A DNA stretch of 19,563 nt from Clostridia bacterium (GTDB taxonomy: Bacteria > Bacillota > Clostridia > Christensenellales > UBA1242): the NCBI GenBank assembly GCA_016290255.1, contig JAEETG010000060.1:1-19563 (forward strand), given 5' to 3'. Position 1 is the stretch's first letter; each line of letters opens with the position of its first letter. Below, in pieces: positions 11,815 to 19,563 of this stretch. The position numbers and the translations under genes were made by a program. The notes beneath the pieces were generated by a model, which did no database searches, was not told the origin of the DNA, and saw nothing but the letters and a program-made list of their open reading frames with translations.

Positions 11815-14800
11815 ATGACTAAATTTAAAAGTATTGCAACAAAAATTATTTTAAGTGTTTTGATTATTTTATCTTTTTTTATGGCTCAAAACGCCCTACT
11901 ATTTAATGGAATAAAATATCATCAATATAATGAGGCATTTGCTGCCTCAGCTGTTGAAGAAAGTGACAGTTTGGATGTTAGCACAAACATTTCAAACAAC
12001 ACTTTTGAACCATCATCAAGCCAAGGGTCCAAAACAACAACAGGAAGCGAATATGTTTATCCAGTGAAAAGTTGGACAAAAACTGGTGAAGTTAACAGCG
12101 AAAACACTCGTGCTGGAGTTATCACAATAAAAGACGAAAACACTTTTAAGCAAAGATGTGAAGACTATCTTCTTGAAACAAGTGATTATCCTGCTGGAAC
12201 AACAGGCACAGAAACAGGAAACAATGTTTTGTTTATTCGCTTAGACGCTGCTTCAATATTTGGATTTACTAGCAACGAAATTGAGTTGGACGCAAATAGT
12301 TATTATGCTGTTTCTGTTAAATATTTCACAGGGGCTGGTCAAGCTTCATTTGGTATTATTTCAGACAACCTAACAGCAACAAATAACACAATCATTAAAA
12401 GCATGGACAGCAACAGCAATTGGGCAACAGCAACCATCTTCATTTCAACAAGCGATGTTCAGAAAACAAAAATCAAAATTGGATTATATCTTGGTAACCC
12501 ATCATGGACAAATGGAGATATTGCGGAAATAAGAAAAGGATATGTTTTCTTTGATGATGCAAAACTCTTTAAACTATCAAAGTCATATTATGATCAAAAA
12601 ATATCAGAAACACCAACACTATATAACAGAGTTAGTGTTGTTGAAGAACAAAAACACACAAATATAACAGCTGGAAATGGTTTTGTTCAAAATGGTTCTT
12701 TTAATGCCGGCAGCACAAACTGGACATTTGAGAAAAATGGTTCATCAGTTGTGAAAGTTATAGACAAAAACTCAAACGAATTTAATGTTATGCCAAAAAC
12801 AAATAATAGAACTGGCACAGATGATAATGTTTTGGCAATCTTCAATCAAAAGCAAACTGATTCAAATGGATACGCAAAAACAGATGCTATCACCCTATCT
12901 CAAAACAAATTGTATAGATTTAGCATTTGGGCAAAAACAAACGCAACCACATTGGATTTTTCTGCAGAAACAAGTGAAAAAGAAATTAATGGAACAACAT
13001 ATAGCCCAGCAACAATAACAGACGTGAAAAGTGCAAACGATGTGACAACAAATGGCTGGAATGAATATGTGTTCTTCGTAACAAGCAACAGCCTAAACGA
13101 AGTTGACATTGTTTTAAAAGTTGGACTTAAATCCAGCAGCAGTTCAAATGATGAATATTTGTTTGTTGACGACATCACATCTCAAATCATTTCATCTGAT
13201 GATTACAGCAAAGTAACAAGTTCTAGTGGTGCATACGCAAGTTTAAACATCAACCCAAGCCCAAGCCTAAACATTGCAAATGGCTACTTCAACGATATTT
13301 CAGGTTTCAAAGTTGATGGCACCTACCCTTATGACGCAAAAAACTTTGAAAGAGTTGACACAAACACACAAAACATTTCTGGAATTGTGAATCTTGAAGA
13401 AACAACTTTTAACAACACAAAAATCAATTTTGGTAACCCATCAACAAAACCAAATTCATATGTTTATGAAAATGAAACATCATCTCAAAACGTTTCAAAC
13501 AATGTTCTGTTGATGTTTAACCCATCAGAATCAAACCAAACAACAAAATCTTCTTCATCACTCACAGCAAGTGCAAACACATGTTATGTGATGAATGTTA
13601 ATGTGTTCACCGACATTTCATATTCAGAAGGTGGAGCAAACATATATCTAACAGATGGAACAAATGTTTTGGCTCAAATCTGTGACATTAACACACAAAA
13701 AGAATGGAAATTATATAAGATTTACTTCAACAACTATGGAAATGAACAAAAACTAACAGCACAAATTGGTTTTGGAAGAGAAAACAAATCAGCAAAAGGA
13801 TTTGCATACTTCGACAACTTTGAATGGAACAGTTTTTCTGGTGAACTTGAAAGCGTAACAAAAGATGCTCAAACAATTGTTGTTGACCTAAACAAATCTG
13901 TTGAACACTCATCAAAAGTTATTCTAACAGAAGACTTCAGTGAATATGATGTTGATGAAATTAGTGAAACAAACAAACTTAACTCCCCTCTTCTTTGGAA
14001 TGGAGAAGTTAAAGCAACAGTCACAAATGAACTTGAAGAAACAACTCTATTATCTGATCAAGACATCACTGCAGGAGTTTTGAATGAATTGAACTCAAGC
14101 AAAGTTATTGGGGATCAAACAGTTATGGAAGACCCAACAAACAGTGTTTTGTTTATCAGATCAACTTCAGACAACTTCTATGGTTTTTCAAACAAATTAA
14201 GTTACAACCTAACAAGTGGCTCATTCTACAGAATTTCTGTTAAAGTGAAAACAATCAATGTAACACAAGAAACAGAAAATCAAAAAACTATTGATGGAAA
14301 AATTGTTCCATTTGGTGCAAGCATAAGCCTAGATGGTTTTGACGAAAAATTTGTTGGAATTAACACAGACGGAAAATTCAACGCAATTGATGGTTGGGAA
14401 ACATATAGATTCTACATCAACCCAGACAGCGACATTGCACTAAAACTATGGTTAAGCCTTGGATGCGAAAATGGTTGGACAACAGGTTATGCCCTATTTG
14501 ATGATGTTGAAGTTATTGAAATGACTGAAGACGAATTCAACCTTAACTTAAACGCAGACAAAGAAGACATCAACTTTAAAGACCAAGTTCTATCTGTCAC
14601 AACAACACAATCAGATGATGACCCAGTTAACCCAGGTCAAGGCAAAACATATCAAGAATCTCTTGCATGGCTTGCAATTCCAACTGTTTTAATTGCTCTT
14701 GGAATTATTGCTGCAATTATTGGATTCTTAATCAAGAAATATTTAGACAACCGCCCTGTTAAAGTTACTGTTAAGAATAGTTATGATCGTGAAACAACAC

Positions 14801-15177
14801 TTCTTCAAGAACTAGACCACAAGAACTACAGAACTTCTGTTAACCACAAACTAAAACTTCTTCGTGAAGAACTTGCTCAGGCAGAACAATACCTCAAAGA
14901 AGAGCAAGAAGAACACACAAAGCAAAAAGAAGCCTACGAAACAGCAAAAGAAATTGCAGAACAAGATAAATCAATTAAACTTGAAAGCCCAGACAAGAAC
15001 TACACAAACTATGAAGAACGCGTGAAGAAACTTGAAAAGAACATTGCATCAATTAAAGCAGACATAAAAATCTTGGAAGATGAGCAAGAAAAACTTAACA
15101 AGAAATCAAAAGAAATGCGTGAAAAAGACCTAAAGGGCAATGAAGTTAAAGTTGTTAGAAGAGGCAAAAGAAAATAA
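11815..15177 (+). CDS. Large surface protein: signal peptide, four jelly-roll-like modules, TM helix, cytoplasmic coiled coil
   Basis: Unrecognised 1120-residue protein. Residues 1-44 are a signal peptide (basic start, hydrophobic core, AFAAS). The outer part, about 95-910, contains four related modules of 170-210 residues, each ending in an aromatic-plus-aspartate strand: VFFDDAKLF (244-252), LFVDDITS (449-456), YFDNFEW (665-671) and LFDDVEV (894-900). Modules 1 and 4 share a run like NVLFIR ... GF ... Y.ISVK. Such FDD-ended units are typical of CBM4/9-like carbohydrate-binding jelly rolls. A Thr/Ser/Asp-rich linker leads to a transmembrane helix (about 950-973), and then, unusually, 147 charged residues predicted cytoplasmic, coiled-coil at about 1005-1100. 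There is no LPXTG signal and no enzyme motif seen. AAGGTGA precedes the ATG; the gene is monocistronic. Confidence 0.85.
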   Translation: MTKFKSIATKIILSVLIILSFFMAQNALLFNGIKYHQYNEAFAASAVEESDSLDVSTNISNNTFEPSSSQGSKTTTGSEYVYPVKSWTKTGEVNSENTRAGVITIKDENTFKQRCEDYLLETSDYPAGTTGTETGNNVLFIRLDAASIFGFTSNEIELDANSYYAVSVKYFTGAGQASFGIISDNLTATNNTIIKSMDSNSNWATATIFISTSDVQKTKIKIGLYLGNPSWTNGDIAEIRKGYVFFDDAKLFKLSKSYYDQKISETPTLYNRVSVVEEQKHTNITAGNGFVQNGSFNAGSTNWTFEKNGSSVVKVIDKNSNEFNVMPKTNNRTGTDDNVLAIFNQKQTDSNGYAKTDAITLSQNKLYRFSIWAKTNATTLDFSAETSEKEINGTTYSPATITDVKSANDVTTNGWNEYVFFVTSNSLNEVDIVLKVGLKSSSSSNDEYLFVDDITSQIISSDDYSKVTSSSGAYASLNINPSPSLNIANGYFNDISGFKVDGTYPYDAKNFERVDTNTQNISGIVNLEETTFNNTKINFGNPSTKPNSYVYENETSSQNVSNNVLLMFNPSESNQTTKSSSSLTASANTCYVMNVNVFTDISYSEGGANIYLTDGTNVLAQICDINTQKEWKLYKIYFNNYGNEQKLTAQIGFGRENKSAKGFAYFDNFEWNSFSGELESVTKDAQTIVVDLNKSVEHSSKVILTEDFSEYDVDEISETNKLNSPLLWNGEVKATVTNELEETTLLSDQDITAGVLNELNSSKVIGDQTVMEDPTNSVLFIRSTSDNFYGFSNKLSYNLTSGSFYRISVKVKTINVTQETENQKTIDGKIVPFGASISLDGFDEKFVGINTDGKFNAIDGWETYRFYINPDSDIALKLWLSLGCENGWTTGYALFDDVEVIEMTEDEFNLNLNADKEDINFKDQVLSVTTTQSDDDPVNPGQGKTYQESLAWLAIPTVLIALGIIAAIIGFLIKKYLDNRPVKVTVKNSYDRETTLLQELDHKNYRTSVNHKLKLLREELAQAEQYLKEEQEEHTKQKEAYETAKEIAEQDKSIKLESPDKNYTNYEERVKKLEKNIASIKADIKILEDEQEKLNKKSKEMREKDLKGNEVKVVRRGKRK

Positions 15178-15178
15178 C

Positions 15179-15207
15179 AAAAAGCAGTGAATTTTCACTG
15201 CTTTTTT
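15179..15207. terminator. Bidirectional intrinsic terminator (surface protein / S51 peptidase)
   Basis: GCAGTGA (15184-15190) pairs with TCACTGC (15195-15201) over a four-base loop, extended by A and T runs on either side. It serves both converging genes; the peptidase stop codon lies at its edge. Confidence 0.9.
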
Positions 15208-15799
15208 ATATACTATACTCTATGTATTCCCCATCCTCTATTGGCATTATTTTGATATTATGTTCCCTACTATAATTTTGCACTTTTTGTTTGATTTTAT
15301 CAATTTGTTTATCCCAGTGTGGGAAAATATTAATATCGATAAATCCCACCCCATTATAGTTCTTTAGAATTATATTATATTTATCTTTTGTTCCCCTTTT
15401 TATATCATAATAATACCTAACATCAAATGCAAAAATTATTGCACCAGCGCTTTCTCCCACAATCACGCCACCATTTCTTAGATATTTAGAAAAATGAGAT
15501 GACAAATCAAGTTGATGCACCAAATCTAATAAGGGCATTAAATCTCCCCCACAAATATAAATATAATCGTAATCATATATTTGTTTTATGTTACTTTCCT
15601 TCAAAGTTAACACAGTAACATCATTTGTTATATCTTTAAAATTGTTAAAAACAGCTTCTAAACCTTTTTGATTACTTCCAGTTAATGTCGCATTATCAAT
15701 AATCAAAATTTTTTTACCATTGCATATTTTTGAAATATAGTCCGCACACTTATTATCTCTCACTATAAAACCATTCGATGTTAATATAAGATTCTTCAT
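15206..15799 (-). CDS. Peptidase S51 family protein (dipeptidase E-like)
   Basis: Cytoplasmic serine peptidase-like protein with a class I glutamine-amidotransferase-type fold. Seen in the 197 residues: CGGDLMPLLDLV (83-94), the nucleophile elbow GGVIVGESAGAII with S117, and NIFPHWD with the likely catalytic H161; a glutamate near the end (DGEYIEYSI) may complete the triad. Dipeptidase E cleaves Asp-X dipeptides, but substrates of most relatives are unknown. A strong GGAGGG lies before the ATG. It starts 10 bases after the hemW stop and is the last gene of the lepA-hemW unit. It looks more AT-rich than its neighbours by eye, with more ATA codons, which hints at a later arrival. Confidence 0.88.
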   Translation of the reverse strand: MKNLILTSNGFIVRDNKCADYISKICNGKKILIIDNATLTGSNQKGLEAVFNNFKDITNDVTVLTLKESNIKQIYDYDYIYICGGDLMPLLDLVHQLDLSSHFSKYLRNGGVIVGESAGAIIFAFDVRYYYDIKRGTKDKYNIILKNYNGVGFIDINIFPHWDKQIDKIKQKVQNYSREHNIKIMPIEDGEYIEYSI

Positions 15800-15809
15800 A
15801 TACCCTCCA

Positions 15810-16925
15810 TTAAAAAAACTCAGATATTATCATGTTGGAAACTTCAAAGTTGTTAATGATTATGTGATTTTTCTCAATTCTTATTAAATTACTTTCCTTT
15901 AATTTTTTTATTTGCTTTTCAAATTTAATTAAAAAGTTTTCACCAAAAGTTTTGTTGAATTTTTCTATATCAAGCCCTTGTTCCAAGCGAAGTGCAAGCA
16001 TAATGAACTCTTCTTTTGCTGTTTTGATTGTTTCCTTTTCTTCATTTAACTTTTTATATGGCAAATTTAAATAATCAGTTAAAACCTTGGTATTTTCAAA
16101 GTGAGTGCCGTTTAAAAATGAGTAAGCAGAAAGCCCAACGCCCAAGAATTCACCTCTATTCCAATAATTTAGGTTGTGTTTGCACTCAAATCCTGGCTTG
16201 CAAAAATTGCTGATTTCATAGCGATTGTAGCCGTATTTTTTGAGTTCATTATATGTAAGGTTATATAATGCCACAGCCTTTTCTTCACTAATTGTTTTAA
16301 TTTTTCCTGAATCAATCATTTTTTTAAGTGGTGTGCCATCTTCAACCATAAGACCATATGCAGAAATATGTGTTAATCCCTCATCACTTAAAGCCTTAAC
16401 AGTTTTTTTGATGTCACCTTCTGTTTGATTAGGAAGCCCAATCAAAATGTCTGTGTTAATGTTTGAAAAACCAGCCTGTTTTAAAACATTTATTGCTCTT
16501 TTATAGTCACTAAAATTGTGGGGTCTATTCAACAGTTTTAGTGTTTCGTCTTGAATACTCTGCAAACCAACAGAAACCCTGTTTATTCCGCATTTTTTCC
16601 ATATTTCTGCTTTTTTCAAACTAACACTGTCTGGGTTGCATTCAATCGAAATTTCCGCGTTTTTTTGAACATTAAACTCATTTTTAACAAAGAGTAAAAC
16701 TTCTTCAATATGTTTTGCATCAACAAAAGATGGCGTTCCGCCCCCAATAAATATGCTGGCAATTGTTTTTCCGTCCAATTCTGTTTTGTGGCAAAGCATT
16801 TCTTCTTTCAGTTTTTCAAAATATTTTTTAATTGTGCCATCTTTTCCACAAAATGAAGAAAAAGCACAATATATGCACTTTTGTTTACAGTATGGTATGT
16901 GAATATATAAACCAATTTTTTTCAT
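15810..16925 (-). CDS. hemW: Radical SAM haem chaperone HemW (HemN-like)
   Basis: Radical SAM protein related to coproporphyrinogen dehydrogenase HemN; HemW members bind haem and are thought to insert it into target enzymes. The 371-residue protein starts MKKIGLYIHIPYC with the iron-sulfur cysteines C13, C17 and C20 (CKQKCIYC). GGGTPS, ECNPDS, RVSVGLQS, DILIGLPNQT and YEISNF follow as in the family, along with the C-terminal HemN-type domain. I chose ATG 16925, four bases after the lepA stop; an in-frame TTG at 16940 overlaps lepA. No ribosome binding site is evident, so translation is probably coupled to lepA. The lepA-hemW order is also found in Bacillus subtilis. Confidence 0.94.
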   Translation of the reverse strand: MKKIGLYIHIPYCKQKCIYCAFSSFCGKDGTIKKYFEKLKEEMLCHKTELDGKTIASIFIGGGTPSFVDAKHIEEVLLFVKNEFNVQKNAEISIECNPDSVSLKKAEIWKKCGINRVSVGLQSIQDETLKLLNRPHNFSDYKRAINVLKQAGFSNINTDILIGLPNQTEGDIKKTVKALSDEGLTHISAYGLMVEDGTPLKKMIDSGKIKTISEEKAVALYNLTYNELKKYGYNRYEISNFCKPGFECKHNLNYWNRGEFLGVGLSAYSFLNGTHFENTKVLTDYLNLPYKKLNEEKETIKTAKEEFIMLALRLEQGLDIEKFNKTFGENFLIKFEKQIKKLKESNLIRIEKNHIIINNFEVSNMIISEFF

Positions 16926-16929
16926 ACTT

Positions 16930-18732
16930 TTAACTATCAATCTTCAAAATATTTATAAATGCTTCAGAAGGAACCTCAACCGAGCCAAGTGTTCTCATTC
17001 TCTTCTTTCCTTCTTTTTGTTTTTCCAAAAGTTTTCTCTTTCTGGTGATATCTCCACCATAACATTTTGCCAAAACATCTTTTCTCACAGCTTTCACTGT
17101 TTCTCTTGCGATAATCTTTCCACCAATGGCCGCCTGAATTGGAACCTCAAATTGTTGCCTTGGAATTGCTTCCTTAAGTTTTTCAGCAATTTGCCTACCT
17201 CTCTCTTGAGCATGGTCACGGTGAACAATAAGGCTTAATGCGTCGCAAACCTCACCCTTGAGCAAAATATCAAGTTTAACAAGGCTGCTTTCCCTATATT
17301 CACTAATTTCATAATCAAGGCTTGCATAACCCTTTGTTCTAGATTTTAAGTTATCAAAAAAGTCATAAATAATTTCGTTTAGTGGAAGATAATACACAAG
17401 TTTCACACGTTTGCTGTCTATATACTGAACGTCTATGCTTTCTCCTCTCCTTAACTGACATAGTTCCATAATTGACCCCATATATTCTGGTGGAGTGAAA
17501 ATATCCATTAAAACATAAGGCTCTTCAATTCTAGAAATGTTTGATGGATCTGGAAGATTTGATGGGTTGCTGATATCAAGCATTGTTCCATCAGTTTTGT
17601 AAACATGATAATTAACCCCAGGAGCTGTTGTGATGATGTCTAAGTTATATTCTCGCTCCAACCTTTCTTGAATAACCTCCATGTGAAGAAGCCCCAAAAA
17701 TCCACAACGAAAACCAAAGCCAAGGGCTGTTGAATTTTCTGCAGTATACTCAAGAGCACTGTCATTGAGCTTTAATTTTTCCAAAGCATCTTTAAGTTCA
17801 TTAAACTTGCTGCCATCAGCTGGAAATATTCCACAAAAAACAACTGGCTGAACTTTTTTATATCCCTCAAGAGGCTTTTCTGTTGGGTTTTCTGCACTTG
17901 TTATTGTGTCTCCAACTTGAGTGTCGGCAACTCTTTTTATGCTTGCACAAATGTAACCAACCTCTCCAGCCATCAAGCAGTCACTTGACTTTGGATATGG
18001 TGTGAAATAACCAACCTCAGTCACATCAAAGGATTTTTGGGTGTGCATAAACATAATTTTATCCCCTGGTTTAACACAGCCATCAAATACTCTAACCATG
18101 CAAACAGCACCTTTAAAGTTATCATAATAACTATCAAAAATTAAACATTTAAGTGGAGCGTTTTCATCCCCTTTTGGGGCAGGAAATTCATCAATAACAC
18201 CATTTAAAACACTTTCAATGTTGATGCCATCTTTTGCTGATATTTCTGGAGCGTGCATCGCAGGAATTCCAATCGCGTCTTCAACTTCTTGTTTTGCTCC
18301 TTGCGGGTTGGCACTTGGAAGGTCAATCTTATTTATAACTGGAAGTATTTCCAATTTGTTGTCAAGGGCCAAATATGCATTTGCTAGTGTTTGAGCCTCA
18401 ACACCTTGGCTTGCATCAACAATGAGTATTGCCCCTTCACAAGCTGCAAGCGAACGCGAAACCTCATATGTGAAATCCACATGGCCAGGTGTATCAATAA
18501 GATTTAAAATATATTCATGCCCATCTTTTGTGTATTTCATTCTGGTTGGAGCAAGTTTTATGGTGATTCCCCTCTCTCTTTCCAAGTCCATACTGTCCAA
18601 CAATTGTTCACTCATATCACGTTTTTGAAGAGTTCCAGTCTTTTCAATCAGCCTATCTGCAAGTGTGCTCTTCCCATGATCTATGTGAGCCACAATGCAA
18701 AAGTTTCTTATATATTTTTGTCTGTCTGACAT
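16930..18732 (-). CDS. lepA: Elongation factor 4 (LepA), ribosome-associated GTPase
   Basis: Translational GTPase that binds the ribosome and influences elongation or 30S assembly. The 600-residue protein is full length. GTP-binding motifs: AHIDHGKST (15-23), the GITI switch (55-58), DTPGH (80-84) and NKID (134-137). The LepA-specific C-terminal domain is intact (CYGGDITRKRKLLEKQKEGK, then KKRMRTLGSVEVPSEAF). The start is ATG 18732 with GGGAG upstream; an upstream in-frame extension to 18789 lies in the promoter and is rejected. First gene of the lepA-hemW-S51 peptidase unit. Confidence 0.98.
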   Translation of the reverse strand: MSDRQKYIRNFCIVAHIDHGKSTLADRLIEKTGTLQKRDMSEQLLDSMDLERERGITIKLAPTRMKYTKDGHEYILNLIDTPGHVDFTYEVSRSLAACEGAILIVDASQGVEAQTLANAYLALDNKLEILPVINKIDLPSANPQGAKQEVEDAIGIPAMHAPEISAKDGINIESVLNGVIDEFPAPKGDENAPLKCLIFDSYYDNFKGAVCMVRVFDGCVKPGDKIMFMHTQKSFDVTEVGYFTPYPKSSDCLMAGEVGYICASIKRVADTQVGDTITSAENPTEKPLEGYKKVQPVVFCGIFPADGSKFNELKDALEKLKLNDSALEYTAENSTALGFGFRCGFLGLLHMEVIQERLEREYNLDIITTAPGVNYHVYKTDGTMLDISNPSNLPDPSNISRIEEPYVLMDIFTPPEYMGSIMELCQLRRGESIDVQYIDSKRVKLVYYLPLNEIIYDFFDNLKSRTKGYASLDYEISEYRESSLVKLDILLKGEVCDALSLIVHRDHAQERGRQIAEKLKEAIPRQQFEVPIQAAIGGKIIARETVKAVRKDVLAKCYGGDITRKRKLLEKQKEGKKRMRTLGSVEVPSEAFINILKIDS

Positions 18733-18760
18733 AAAATTCTCCCTAGTGTAATTTGTGCTT

Positions 18761-18789
18761 ATTATATCAAAAGTTTTGTAAATTAGCAA
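18761..18789 (-). promoter_or_regulatory. Sigma-A promoter of the lepA operon
   Basis: TTGCTA (18789-18784), 17-base spacer, TATAAT (18766-18761) on the minus strand. The leader would be about 22 bases. Confidence 0.75.
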
Positions 18790-18845
18790 TAATTTTATGC
18801 CTTTTTAAAAAAATGGTCAAATTTAGTAGTCTTTTTATGTAAATA

Positions 18846-18863
18846 ATGATATATTAATATCAT
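18846..18863. repeat. Inverted repeat in the GDPD upstream region
   Basis: ATGATAT (18846-18852) and ATATCAT (18857-18863) form a perfect 7-base inverted repeat with a 4-base centre, about 20 bases before the GDPD start. Its TATATT/TAATAT content may include the minus-10 box, so it could be an operator. No convincing minus-35 is visible. Confidence 0.35.
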
Positions 18864-18883
18864 AAACATATTTTGAGGTTATA

Positions 18884-19563
18884 ATGAGTTTTAGAGATAA
18901 TATAAGAGATAGTTGGCTTGTTAACCAATTTATTGCACACAAAGGTCTTCACGACAAAGAACACCCAGAAAACACACTGGGTGCTTTTGAACAAGCAATC
19001 AAAAATAACTACGCAATTGAACTTGATGTTCAAATGCTAAAAGATGGAACACTTATTGTTTTCCATGATAATGCAGTTTCAGAACTTACAGGCAAAGATT
19101 GCTACCTTTCAAAAATGTCATATGAGGATATAAAAGACTTAAAAATTCGAAAAACAAAATATGGCATTCCAACCTTTATGGAAGCACTCAAATTAATTAA
19201 TGGTGAAGTTCCAGTTCTTATTGATATTAAAAACACAAGCCCAAAAAAGATTGGAAAAATGGAAAGCCTTATTTGTGACGCTTTGGAAGGATATAAAGGT
19301 TTGTTTGCAGTGCAATCTTCAAACCCATATGTTGTTCAATGGTTCAAAAATAACAAGCCTGAGTTTATTCGTGGAATCATTTCAAGTTTTTACAAAAACG
19401 ATTCTGAAGGTAGGCAATATGTGAAATCCCCTATTGTTCGAGCAATCCTGAAAAGAATGCTCCTAAACAAAAAAATCAAACCAGACTTCATCGCCTACCA
19501 CTGGGAAAACCTCCCTAACAGATTTGTTAAAAAATATAAAAATCTTCCAATTCTTGCTTGGAC
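18884..19563 (+). CDS. Glycerophosphodiester phosphodiesterase (3' end cut by window edge)
   Basis: Hydrolyses glycerophosphodiesters from phospholipid or teichoic acid turnover to glycerol-3-phosphate and an alcohol. The 226 visible residues show the TIM-barrel motifs: FIAHKGLH (16-23; usually HRG, here HKG), PENTLGAF, AIELDVQMLKDG, VFHDN, PTFMEALKL and VLIDIK. No signal peptide is seen, so it is likely cytoplasmic. GAGG lies before the ATG. No stop is reached: the gene runs off the right edge. It diverges from lepA. Confidence 0.92.
   Translation, partial: MSFRDNIRDSWLVNQFIAHKGLHDKEHPENTLGAFEQAIKNNYAIELDVQMLKDGTLIVFHDNAVSELTGKDCYLSKMSYEDIKDLKIRKTKYGIPTFMEALKLINGEVPVLIDIKNTSPKKIGKMESLICDALEGYKGLFAVQSSNPYVVQWFKNNKPEFIRGIISSFYKNDSEGRQYVKSPIVRAILKRMLLNKKIKPDFIAYHWENLPNRFVKKYKNLPILAW

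Noticed and set aside
18733..18789. N-terminal extension of LepA
   Set aside because: The segment covers the promoter; MSDRQKYIRNF with GGGAG before it is the usual LepA start.

Overview
The window reads as a housekeeping stretch of an AT-rich chromosome (roughly one third G+C by eye) from a spore-forming member of the Bacillota, most likely an uncultured or gut-type Clostridia lineage. The reasons are a pro-sigma-K gene, a YtxC-like sporulation gene, a class A RNase P RNA (Bacilli normally carry class B), an L20-type leader before infC, strong GGAGG ribosome binding sites and consensus sigma-A promoters. No mobile element, CRISPR array, tRNA or rRNA was seen.

Layout. 1-841 (minus): ylxM and the start of ffh (signal recognition particle), from a perfect-consensus promoter. 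974-2424 (plus): a membrane-anchored lytic transglycosylase and a divergent DegV-family protein. 2464-5190 (minus): a translation operon, infC-rpmI-rplT-SpoU methyltransferase-yebC, preceded by a leader with a terminator/antiterminator and an AUU start codon for IF3. 5236-7975 (minus): ytxC-like, rubrerythrin and rarA. 8109-9458 (plus): a lone O-antigen-ligase-like membrane protein. 9601-10067 (minus): rnpB with its own promoter and terminator. 10163-10873 (minus): pro-sigma-K. 10936-11748 (minus): two half-length TauE/SafE membrane proteins. 11815-15177 (plus): a 1120-residue surface protein with a cytoplasmic coiled-coil tail. 15206-18732 (minus): lepA-hemW-S51 peptidase operon. 18884-19563 (plus): start of a glycerophosphodiester phosphodiesterase, cut by the window edge.

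How the parts fit. Much of the window serves protein synthesis and export: IF3, L35, L20, an rRNA methyltransferase, YebC, EF4, RNase P, and YlxM/Ffh. A second theme is sporulation (sigma-K and YtxC), and both of those genes have sequences resembling mother-cell sigma-E minus-10 elements upstream. A third is the cell envelope (transglycosylase, O-antigen-ligase-like protein, large surface protein, GDPD). The least explained item is the surface protein. The best regulatory structure is the infC leader. I see no clear novel multi-gene defence or mobile system.
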